Shown here piece by piece: positions 1 through 9,445 of a stretch of DNA of 64,000 bases. The DNA is from Limnanthes douglasii subsp. nivea (Eukaryota > Streptophyta > Magnoliopsida > Brassicales > Limnanthaceae): the NCBI GenBank assembly GCA_036936605.1, contig JAUPFV010000003.1, positions 148,088,997-148,152,996 on the forward strand, read 5' to 3'. The notes beneath the pieces are model-generated. The model was given only the letters and a program-made list of their open reading frames with translations, did no database searches and was not told the origin of the DNA. The stretch's first letter is position 1. Each line of letters begins with the position of its first letter. Both the position numbers and the translations under genes were made by a program.

Positions 1-539
1 TAAACCAAAACCTATTACCTCAGCCCGAAATCAGATGACCCGGGACTAATATTACTGGCATAGCCCAAGAAACAACATCCAAGATATAAAACACTTTTAT
101 CCAGCAAAAATGGAGAAAATATTTCAGATCCAGGAGCACCTACTGAGCCACACACGTCACTTGATCCTCTCACGTCACCCTTAGTCACTAAAGCCAACAC
201 ACAGAAACTCGGTTTTCCATGAGATTATTCCTCTAGATCATCACCGCCCACATTTATGGCCATTATGTCTTTATAAGACTTTTCAATTGATAAAGAACCA
301 GATTCAAACAAAATAATTTTACATTTATTCTACAAATCAATCGGTTTTGGTAGAGTTTTGGCCACCCGAGAGTCTCATGTATAAGAAAAAACTATTGAAA
401 CCTTACCATGCTTATCGACAGACATATAATTAGTGATGTTGTACGATCTTGGGATTATTGATGAAGTAGACATGGCATGAAGATAACGGCACTAACCATT
501 ACCAATACGAGTGAGATAAGTCGTCTTCATGTGTTTACA
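1..539. other. Unassigned left-edge sequence
   Basis: I see no convincing gene here. A 61-codon open frame on the minus strand (15-200) has no recognisable motif. The stretch lies downstream, in the minus-strand sense, of the decayed gag remnant at 540-1148, so it is probably more of that older element, but it is too degraded to assign. Confidence 0.4.
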
Positions 540-1148
540 GGCCTCCATTAACGCTTCCCTGACAAGTATTTCTTGCAAATCATAGATAGACTAAAAGAGT
601 TTTAAAGCCACCAACGTCTTCATGATAAGGGAATAAATAGTATGGGATATTTATTCATCCTCATTAGCGTTATAGGTAGGTAAAAAACCTTCTGAAGCAC
701 ACTTCATATTAGTGTGTGTTTAGGAATTGAAAAAAAAAATGTCTGAAAAGACTCCACAAATGGTCAAATCTTGTAATAGACCTTAGATTGAATCAATTGA
801 ACCAGGTAAATGCATTCACTTTGAACGTCATTAAAAATATTCAACATCATAAACGACCATCCTCATGGAAACTCATTACCACGTTTGTGAACTGCTCAAT
901 GTGGCGCTCTAGGTCACTGGTCTCATCATACTTCTCAATTTTGTGAACGTCAAACCTTCTTGATAATTCAACTACCACAGTTTTAGGAATATGAGATACA
1001 TTTCTCATGTACCTTTAGGTGTCGAAAGCTATATTTAACTCGTTACTCAAAAATGAACATGGATTCACGCAATAAAGTAACTTTATATAAAACATTGGTG
1101 CTTGATTTCTATAAACTTGACCTTGCCACAAGAATTCTTGCTGATACT
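540..1148 (-). pseudogene. Decayed gag of an older gypsy element (insertion target)
   Basis: Read on the minus strand, 830-960 gives a broken Gag core with the pattern RFD-x-HE/K-IEKYD-x-DLERHIEQF, matching the RFDSxKMEKYDGSxDPDNHLE core of the other Gags in this window. Further gag-like sequence with stops follows leftwards. The rest of the gene is missing; its N-terminal side would lie beyond 19936, because the 1149-19931 cluster is inserted here. Parts of this flank recur at 5988-6301 and 12477-13111, so it was carried along in later duplications. Its pol would be off the left edge. Lineage assignment is by motif only. Confidence 0.55.
1144..1148. repeat. Target-site duplication ATACT, left copy
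   Basis: ATACT directly precedes the LTR start TGATGAGTTCGG. The same five bases follow the far LTR at 19932-19936, so the whole cluster derives from one integration. Copies of this left TSD also precede the LTRs of units B (6297-6301) and C (13107-13111), which shows that those units were copied together with flanking DNA. Confidence 0.85.
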
Positions 1149-1513
1149 TGATGAGTTCGGATCTTACAGTCACAGCCAACCCATTAATCCAAATAGGGTT
1201 AATTCGGACCATATCACACCACTATAAATATGAACATGACAAACGTAAATAACTTTTGACTAAGTTATTTGCTAATCTACTTAAAACTAATGGGTCTTTG
1301 AATTCGACTCGGTTTCACAACCCAACCCGGTAAGCCCATGGGTCAATAATTAAGGTATAAATACCCCAACCACTCTCATTAATGAGGGTGATCAGAATTT
1401 AATACTACCAGGCTGCTTAATTATCTCACTACTCCTCACACTAAACACAAAACACCCCAAAATTATTAAACCATTTTACCAAATTAACCTCAGCCCCAGA
1501 ATTAACCAAACCA
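1149..1513 (+). repeat. 5' LTR of unit A
   Basis: This 365 bp LTR begins TGATGAGTTCGG and ends AACCAAACCA. It contains a likely TATA box (GTATAAATACC, near 1355). It is near-identical to the LTRs of units B and C and about 9% different from the outer 3' LTR at 19567-19931. It shares ends and layout with the LTRs at 37610 and 58077. Confidence 0.88.
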
Positions 1514-1516
1514 AAT

Positions 1517-1533
1517 TAGAGACCATAGTGGGA
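1517..1533 (+). other. Degenerate primer binding site
   Basis: The stretch lies three bases after the LTR and aligns with the site of the young element at 38053 (TGGCGACCACAGTGGGA), but here it reads TAGAGACCATAGTGGGA. The tRNA-Arg-like match is weakened by changes at positions 2 and 4. Confidence 0.6.
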
Positions 1534-1584
1534 GGGGACAGTGCGTGAATTTTATATTCAAAACCAGTGAGAAAAACAGTTTGG

Positions 1585-3922
1585 ATGGATCCGAATGAGC
1601 AAGGTACTCCACCTCCTGAGGTGGAAACAGTGAAGGAAAATAAGGAATACACTGTTGAGGAGTGGGATCAGCTGAGGACAGAGATAGAGGCACTAAGGGC
1701 CATAAAACAAGAAGAGAAATGTATTAAGGAGAAATCTGGAGCGTCATTCCTTCACCATACTGACAATCCTGGGGAGAATGAGCCATCACTAAAGACTCAC
1801 CTCAGTTCAAAAAAGACTCATCTCAGTTCAAAGAAGACACATCGGTCTAAGCCTGTTGAAAGTTTTGGGTCTGAGTCCTCCAGTAGCTTTTCGAATGAGG
1901 CTGAGCTTGAAGAATATTTTTCATCAAGCAGTGAAGAGAGGAGATCTAGAAAAAAGATAAAATTAACCAAAAAACACTCAAGAAAGATGGACATACATGG
2001 TAGGCTTAAAAGGCATATTGGCAAAGGGTCATCTCATAGGCATGTTGATCAGTTGCTGATGGATCCTTTTGCTTTTCAGTCCGAACCATGTATTTTTGCA
2101 AGTCCTAATGAAGATACAGTCTTTAGTCGCAATAAAAACTGGAGGCAGTCACCTTTGTCCGCAAAAATATTGTTCGGACCCCTTCCTAAAAGGTTTGATA
2201 GCTCCAAAATGGAAAAGTATGATGGAAGTCGGGATCCGGACAACCATCTGGAGAAAAGAGCTTCATGATGAATTTTGATGACAATGATAAGCTCTTGTAC
2301 AGAGCCTTCTCATAAACTTTTACGGGGAGTACTCTTAAATGGTATAATAGCTCACCTCAGGGTGTATTAGAAACTTTGATACATTTTGGGTTGCCTTCCG
2401 GAGGCAATTTGTTGGGAGTAAAGAATTGAAGGGTAATGAGGATACCATTATCCATTGTGCCCAAGAACCAAACGAATATTTGAAAGAATACATAAGTTGA
2501 TTTGTGAATACAAAGAACGGATTACCAGATTGCTTTGAGCAGATGGCAATTGCTTCTCTAAGACAAGGGTTGAATCATGGGAACTTAACTGATTGTAACC
2601 CGGAAGAAAGCTATGACCTGGGGTGGCTTGTTAAACCAAGTGAGAAAACAGATTAATGTGGAGGAAACAAAGAAAACTAGGGTGCACCATCAAGTGAGGT
2701 CCACCATAAAAGCTCCTTCAACCGCTAACCAATCCGGTTACTATGCTAAGGAGACTTGACAAGGATCTAACCGGTCTAAGCAAGCTCAATCCAGCCAGAA
2801 CCAATCCCAGAGCCAACAATCAAAGGTCAAGAGGGGTCCTTGGGTTCAGCCTGAGTGGTTTGCAGAGTTAAGGGAAAATGTAGCCACAATCTATAATAAA
2901 ACTAAGGATGAAGTACATTTTCGAAAGCTGACGGCATTGCAGTCCCCCAGAGAAAACCGAAACACTTGTTTTTGCCAGCATCACAATGATATAGGCCATA
3001 ATACTCAAGACTGCATAACATTGAAATAAAAAGTTCAGAACCTTATTAAGAGGGGCAAACTGGGAGCATATGTTAAAAGACGAAGTGGACACATATCTGA
3101 CAATGCTCCTCGGATAGGTCCCACAAACAATCCTGGAACGTCTGCTCAAGAAGGGGCAATAGTAATCCTTGAGAGGTTCGATATGGAATCTGAATATCTG
3201 GATCCAGATCTAACTCTGAATAAGGTGGGGGTGACAACAAAAGAAACCAATACAGTATCCGGACTGATCAGTTTCTTTGAGTCATTAACTATCTTTGGAT
3301 GGGATATTGTAACTGCACCTATCCCTTCATCAAAGAAAATGAATGTTCATATTTTGGCTACTCAATTGGAAGGGGGGATGTCTTCCCATCAGTGCCATTC
3401 CCCCTTCCCATTCATAGTTTTTGATGAGGATGATTTGAGGGATATTTTTGGGCCTCACGAGGATGCGGTGGTTATAGGAGCTTCTATAGGGGATAATGAT
3501 ATACGCCGAATTCTGATCGATACAGGCAGTTTGGCAAACATCTTGTTCTTAAGCTCCTACAAACAGATGCGGAATATGATTGTTATTCAAGTTCGAACAA
3601 AACTATTGTGGGTTTCACAGATAGTTCTGCGGATGTAATTAGGGAGTTTGAAGAAGAATTGTTATTGGGCAAATGGCCTCTTAAAAAGATGGTGAGGGTG
3701 CTGTTTGTTGTGGTAGATTGCCCCACATCATACAACGCGATTTTTGGGAGGTCTTGGCTTTCCATAATACACGATGTGGCCTCAACAGTCCATCATTGTT
3801 TAAATTATGTAGTTCATAGACAAGTATGCATTGTCCGAAATAGTCAGAATATAGTCAGGGAGTGTTATGCAACAACTTTTGCTCCTAAGATATCGGGAGC
3901 GGTTCAAATTAATAAAGATTAG
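1585..3922 (+). pseudogene. gag-pro pseudogene, unit A
   Basis: The likely start is ATG 1585, matching the start of the intact gag-pro at 38123. Seen: an N-terminal acidic/coiled region, a Ser-rich stretch, the Gag core (RFDSSKMEKYDGS, near 2193), a CxxH-type zinc motif near 2972-3015, and a protease with an intact DTG (near 3521). It is broken by a 4-bp deletion at about 2254 not seen in units B and C, by stops shared with them (the TAA near 2311 and the TGA near 2498, replacing a Gln and an Arg codon of the young element), and by later frameshifts. The frame ends at TAG 3920-3922, the conserved boundary stop. The product would be capsid, nucleocapsid and aspartic protease. Confidence 0.85.
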
Positions 3923-3928
3923 CAATTA
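3920..3928 (+). promoter_or_regulatory. Candidate readthrough stop, TAG CAA TTA
   Basis: TAG closes the gag-pro frame and is followed by CAA TTA, an exact match to the CAR-YYA context that makes tobamovirus stops leaky. The same frame continues for 18 codons with sequence homologous to that after the stop at 40463. Readthrough is inferred from context and conservation only. Confidence 0.55.
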
Positions 3929-5985
3929 CTGGAGCCTTTTGTTGAGGAAAGTGAGATTGATGACCCAATCCCAGTATCATAATACCCATTGAAGAAGTTG
4001 AAACTCACTCCCTTGCAGAGGGTAAGAATGTCAAGATTGGTTCCAAGATGGCGACATAGTTAAAGAAGAAGTTGTTGTCTTTTTTGCTAACAAATCAGCA
4101 TGTGTTTGCTTGGTGCAATAGTGATGTCACCGGGGTACCAGCAAGTGTTATTTCACACAAGTTGTCCATCTGGAGCGATGTTGCACCTGTTGTACATAAA
4201 AAAAAGATTTCTCTAAGGAAAAAGCAGATATGATAGTTAAAGAAGTTGATTCACTGACCAAGATGGGGCACATTAAAGAGTCTCAATATCCTCTATAGAC
4301 TGCCAATCCGGTGTTAGTCAAGAAAAATAACGGAAAATGGCGTATGTGTATTGATTTCACTGACTTTAACAGAGCTTTCCCAAAGGATATTTATCATGTC
4401 CCTCGGATAGATCAACTAGTAGACTCTACATCTGGAAATAAGTCGTTATCCTTTATGGATGCCTTGTTGGGGTATACTCAGATACAAGTGGATCCGAAGG
4501 ATCAGTATCACACTACTTTTATTACAGATAGAGGTCTCCATTGCTACAAGGTAATGCCCTTCAGGTTAAAAGAATGTTGGGCTACTTATTAGAGGTTGGT
4601 GAACAAAACATTTGCTAATTAGATCGGTAGAAACATGGAAGTGTACATAGATGACATGATGGTTAAAATCCTGGAGGAGGATTTGCACATAACTGATCTT
4701 CAAGAAACATTTACTAATTTAATAGCTGCAAATTTGAAATTGAATCCAGATAAATGTGTGTTTGGGGTCCGATCTGGAAAGTTTCTAGGTTACATAATAA
4801 GTGAGAAAGGTATCCAGCCCGATCCGGATTAGCTTAATGCACTATTAGAAATGGATCATCCTCGAAATGTTAAAGAAGTTCAAAGGATCACTGGAAGGTT
4901 GGCTGCCTTAAATAGGTTTATTTCAAGGTCATCGGACAAGTCTGCTCCATTTTTTCAAATATTGAAAAATGTTAAAGACTTCAATCGGTCCCCACAATGC
5001 GACCATGACTCTGTTGTGATAAAGAAACATTTATCCTCACCAAAAGATCTTTCCCCTTCAAGGAGAAAAGCTTTATGTATACCGGCTGTGTCAGAATGTG
5101 CTATAAGTGCTGTCTTGGTAAGAGAAGTGGACAATTATCCTCGTCCGGTGTACTATATCAGTAAGAGTTTGTTGGATGCTGAAAGAAGATATTTAAAATT
5201 GGAAAAGTTGGCACTAGCCTTAGTGATTGTGGCAAGAAAGATGAGGTCGTATTTCCAGTCTCATTCTATCATTGTCCGAACGTCTTTACCGCTAATGAAT
5301 GTTCTTCAAAAGGCAGATATATCAAGCAGAATGACCAAGTGGTCAGTAGAATTGAGCGATTATGCCATTGATTTTTCCTCCCCGAACAAAAATTAAAGGT
5401 CAATCAGTGGCTGATTTCTTGGTAGAATTCGATACAGACAGGAGCTCTAAACAAACTTCAGAAGATAATTTCAAGAAGCAATGGGTGGTTCGAACTGATG
5501 GTGGATCAAGCACTATAGGTTGTGGAGATGGAATTTGCTTAACCTCTCCGTATGGTGACAAAATGTATCAAGCTATATGTTTTGGATTCAGGACCTCTAA
5601 CAATGAGTCCGAATATGAAGTAGCTATACCTGGTCTTAAATTAGCTCTCTTATGTGGAGCTAAAAGAGTTCGGTTAATGAGTGACTCTCAATTGCTTATC
5701 CACTATGCTCAAGGTCAGTCTGAGGCCAAGAAAGAACAACTGGTCAAGTACTTACTCATTTTGAAAGAAGTGGCAGCAGGCTTCAAAAATGTTTGCTATG
5801 AACATATTCTGAGATCTTAGAATACATGGGCATACTCTCTAGCAACTATAGCATATTATGAGTTCTACCATTGGATTCTCATACAAGAATGCTCGTCCAT
5901 ACAACTAGATCAGAAGAAAGAAGATGAGGAAAGTATGAGTATACATGTGGTCCAACTTAAGGATTGGAAATATACCCTCCTTCAA
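3923..5985 (+). pseudogene. RT-RNase H pseudogene, unit A, cut at junction
   Basis: Seen in order: the RT palm block near 4311-4592 (WRMCIDF, then FMDA with a changed GY motif), YIDDMMVK near 4641, the connection near 4851-5050, then RNase H near 5480-5810 with DGG, the Glu of NNESEYE and the Asp of SDSQLL all present. Stops and frameshifts separate the blocks. The reading breaks off in the RNase H-integrase spacer at about 5985, where it joins a copy of the upstream flank. The integrase of this unit is absent. Confidence 0.85.
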
Positions 5986-5998
5986 TAAAAATATTCAA
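5985..5998 (+). other. Rearrangement junction J1 (RNase H side to flank copy)
   Basis: Left of here the sequence aligns with the RNase H-integrase spacer (young element near 42440). From TAAAAATATTCAACATC onward it matches the flank at about 830. Both parents share an A/T-rich AATATT stretch at the joint, so microhomology or end joining is likely. Confidence 0.7.
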
Positions 5999-6301
5999 CA
6001 TCATAAACGACCATCCTCATGGAAACTCATTACCACGTTTGTGAACTGCTCAATGTGGCGCTCTAGGTCACTGGTCTCATCATACTTCTCAATTTCGTGA
6101 ACGTCGAACTTCTTGATAATTCAACTACCACAGTTTTAGGAATATGAGATACATTTCTCATGTACCTTTAGGTGTCGAAAGCTATATTTAACTCGTTACT
6201 CAAAAATGAACATGGATTCACGCAATAAAGTAACTTTATATAAAACATTGGTGCTTGATTTCTATAAACTTGACCTTGCCACAAGAATTCTTGCTGATAC
6301 T
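5988..6301. repeat. Copy of the upstream flank in front of unit B
   Basis: The stretch matches about 831-1148 nearly base for base, including antisense gag of the older element and the ATACT target duplication at 6297-6301. Host-side flank in front of an internal LTR cannot come from retrotransposition; it marks a DNA-level duplication. Confidence 0.85.
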
Positions 6302-6666
6302 TGATGAGTTCGGATCTTACAGTCACAGCCAACCCATTAATCCAAATAGGGTTAATTCGGACCATATCACACCACTATAAATATGAACATGACAAACGTA
6401 AATAACTTCTGACTAAGTTATTTGCTAATCTACTTAAAACTAATGGGTCTTTGAATTCGACTCGGTTTCACAACCCAACCCGGTAAGCCCATGGGTCAAT
6501 AATTAAGGTATAAATACCCCAACCACTCTCATTAATGAGGGTGATCAGAATTTAATACTACCAGGCTGCTTAATTATCTCACTACTCCTCACACTAAACA
6601 CAAAACACCCCAAAATTATTAAACCATTTTACCAAATTAACCTCAGCCCCAGAATTAACCAAACCA
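6302..6666 (+). repeat. LTR of unit B
   Basis: This 365 bp copy lies 5153 bp from the unit A LTR and is almost identical to it. It is followed by the same degenerate primer site (6670-6686). Confidence 0.88.
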
Positions 6667-6737
6667 AATTAGAGACCATAGTGGGAGGGGACAGTGCGTG
6701 AATTTTATATTCAAAACCAGTGAGAAAAACAGTTTGG

Positions 6738-8968
6738 ATGGATCTGAATGAGCAAGGTACTCCACCTCCTGAGGTGGAAACAGTGAAGGAAAATAAGGAA
6801 TACACTGTTGAGGAGTGGGATCAGCTGAGGACAGAGATAGAGGCACTAAGGGCCATAAAACAAGAAGAGAAATGTATTAAGGAGAAATCTGGAGCGTCAT
6901 TCCTTCACCATACTGACAATCCTGGGGAGAATGAGCCATCACTAAAGACTCACATCAGTTCACAAAAGACTCATCTCAGTTCAAAGAAGACACGTCGGTC
7001 TAAGCCTGTTGAAAGTTTTGGGTCTGAGTCCTCCAGTAGCTTTTCGAATGAGGCTGAGCTTGAAGAATATTTTTCATCAAGCAGTGAAGAGAGGAGATCT
7101 AGAAAAAAGATAAAATTAACCAAAAAACACTCAAGAAAGAGGGACATACATGGTAGGCTTAAAAGGCATATGGGCAAAGGGTCATCTCATAGGCATGTTG
7201 ATCAGTTGCTGATGGATCCTTTTGCTTTTCAGTCCGAACCATGTATTTTTGCAAGTCCTAATGAAGATACAGTCTTTAGTCGCAATAAAAACTGGAGGCA
7301 GTCACCTTTGTCCGTAAAAATATTGTTCGGACCCTTTCCTAAAAGGTTTGATAGCTCCAAAATGGAAAAGTATGATGGAAGTCGGGATCCGGACAACCAT
7401 CTGGAGAAATTCAAGAGCTTCATGATGAATTTTGATGACAATGATAAGCTCTTGTACAGAGCCTTCTCATAAACTTTTACGGGGAGTACTCTTAAATGGT
7501 ATAATAGCTCACCTCAGGGTGTATTAGAAACTTTGATACATTTTGGGTTGCCTTCCGGAGGCAATTTGTTGGGAGTAAAGAATTGAAGGGTAATGAGGAT
7601 ACCATTATCCATTGTGCCCAAGAACCAAACGAATATTTGAAAGAATACATAAGTTGATTTGTGAATACAAAGAACGGATTACCAGATTGCTTTGAGCAGA
7701 TGGCAATTGCTTCTCTAAGACAAGGGTTGAATCATGGGAACTTAACTGATTGTAACCCGGAAGAAAGCTATGACCTGGGGTGGCTTGTTAAACCAAGTGA
7801 GAAAACAGATTAATGTGGAGGAAACAAAGAAAACTAGGGTGCACCATCAAGTGAGGTCCACCATAAAAGCTCCTCCAACCGCTAACCAATCCGGTTACTA
7901 TGCTAAGGAGACTTGACAAGGATCTAACCGGTCTAAGCAAGCTCAATCCAGCCAGAACCAGTCCCAGAGCCAACAATCAAGGGTCAAGAGGGGTCCTTGG
8001 GTTCAGCCTGAGTGGTTTGCAGATTCTAAAGAAATGGTGAAGAAATGTGATCCATGTCAAAGGTATGAGAATGAAATTCATGTGTCAGCAGTTTCTATGA
8101 AGTCTATTTCTGAGCCAATACATTTTTCTAGTTGGAGGATTGATTTAGTTGGGCCTCTACCATGGCATTCGGGGGTGGAGAACTATTATAGTCTCTATTG
8201 ACTATTTCTCAAAGTGGATGGAAGCAGCTCCCTTGGCTGGGACCACGTCGAAGGCTGTCATTAAATTTATCTCATCCAATATATGCTGCATATTTGGAGT
8301 CCTCCAAAAGATTACTACAGACAATGGGCCATCGTTTGATAACAAAGACATGAAGGATTTTTGTGCCTCTAGAGGCATTCAACATTGTTTTTCTTCTCTT
8401 TTCCATCCGCAAGCAAATGGCCAAGTTGAAGTTGCAAACAGAACCATTTTGTCTAGATTAAAAAAAAATTAGATAGGACTGCGGGGAAATGGCCAAGCTA
8501 TTTACAAGAAGTATTGTGGGCCTACCAGACTACTCATCGTGCTGCTACACAAGAATCTCCTTTTCCTTGGTGTATGGGATGAGGAATCACCCCCATAGAG
8601 GCTACTTTACCATCATACAAAGTCCATAACTCTTCCGAACAGGCTAATGAGACAGCAATTAGGAATCAGTTGGACTAAGTAGAAGAGAGAAGGGTTAAAT
8701 CACTTTTAAGAACAACACACTACCAAGGTTTGATGAGGATTAGATTTGCCTCCAAAGGCAAAAGAAAAGATTTTCAACCAGGGGATAAGGTAATAAGAAA
8801 AGTCTTCTTACATACCAAAGAGAAACAGTTCGGTAAATTGGCTCCAATGGGAAGGCCCTTATGAGGTCTGTGACAAAGCCAAACCTGGGACTTATAGGCT
8901 ATAAGACAAAGAAGGAAGAGATTTGAAGCACCCATGGAATATTGAACATCTCAGGTTATATTTAGAAA
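6738..8968 (+). pseudogene. gag::integrase deletion fusion, unit B
   Basis: gag starts at ATG 6738 and runs to about 8022. There the conserved Trp-Phe-Ala codons join directly to the SKEMVKKCDPCQRY part of the integrase zinc-finger region. The C-terminal third of gag, protease, RT, RNase H and the HH half of the zinc finger are gone. Integrase keeps the DLVGPL block, the TTDNGPSFDN and GQVEVANRT catalytic blocks, and a broken C-terminal tail near 8870-8968. One C missing near 8160 (compare unit C at 14970) and several stops disable it. The same fusion is present in unit C. Confidence 0.85.
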
Positions 8969-9008
8969 AAAAATCTTTATGTAAATATTTACTTGTTAAA
9001 TACCAATG

Positions 9009-9072
9009 TAAATATTAGGGGGCATACTCTTTCCTACCCTGGTGGCGCGGGGAGGTTTTAATGAGGTGTCCG
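9009..9072 (+). other. Conserved post-pol motif (AATATTAGGGGGCATAC...)
   Basis: Non-coding block about 45 bases after the integrase end: AATATT, GGGGGCATAC, then GGTGGCGCGGGGAGG and TTTTAATGAGGTGTCC. It recurs after pol at 15820, 43693, 50770 and (minus strand) 62440. Function unknown; the G-run resembles a polypurine tract. Confidence 0.6.
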
Positions 9073-9384
9073 TTTTTTTCTTCAATAATACATGATGCCT
9101 TATTCAAAAATTTGGTGCTTTTACTTCAATTCAATTTAAGTATAAATCACTTATCCAACACCCCGGATTTCTAGTGATATTGAGCAGATCGGATACACTT
9201 AGTGATTGATCGTGACTATAAAATGTATGTGCTGGAGCTATTAAACACTCTCAATTCAATAATTTTGAAATTATAGGGGCTACTTAAACATTAGACATGA
9301 AATATTTAAAGCAAATTATTAAACAAAAAGGAAATTGGATAAATTAAACATGTTCGGACTTATATCGAACAGTGGTACAAAACA

Positions 9385-9407
9385 TGCATTGGCCATCCAA
9401 GGACTTT
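9385..9407. other. Small conserved hairpin block TTGGCCATCCAAGG
   Basis: The block lies between the pol and aORF 3' ends. TTGG and CCAA can pair around a short loop. It corresponds to the doubled CCTTGGCCTTCCAAGG blocks at 43969/44057 and 62021/62110. It could act in 3'-end formation or RNA structure. Confidence 0.45.
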
Positions 9408-9445
9408 GATTGTTCAAAAAACTGAGAAAAATACATGATAAAACC

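Noticed and set aside
1015..1212. Minus-strand 65-codon frame found three times (also 6168-6365, 12978-13175)
   Set aside because: It spans the border between flank and LTR start; its recurrence comes from duplication of that border, not from a gene.
1502..1693. Minus-strand 63-codon frame repeated at 6655 and 13465
   Set aside because: Shadow of the primer site and the start of gag on the other strand.
6302..6666. Units B and C as separate insertions of deleted elements
   Set aside because: Each is preceded by the same flank and the same ATACT, which independent insertions would not share.
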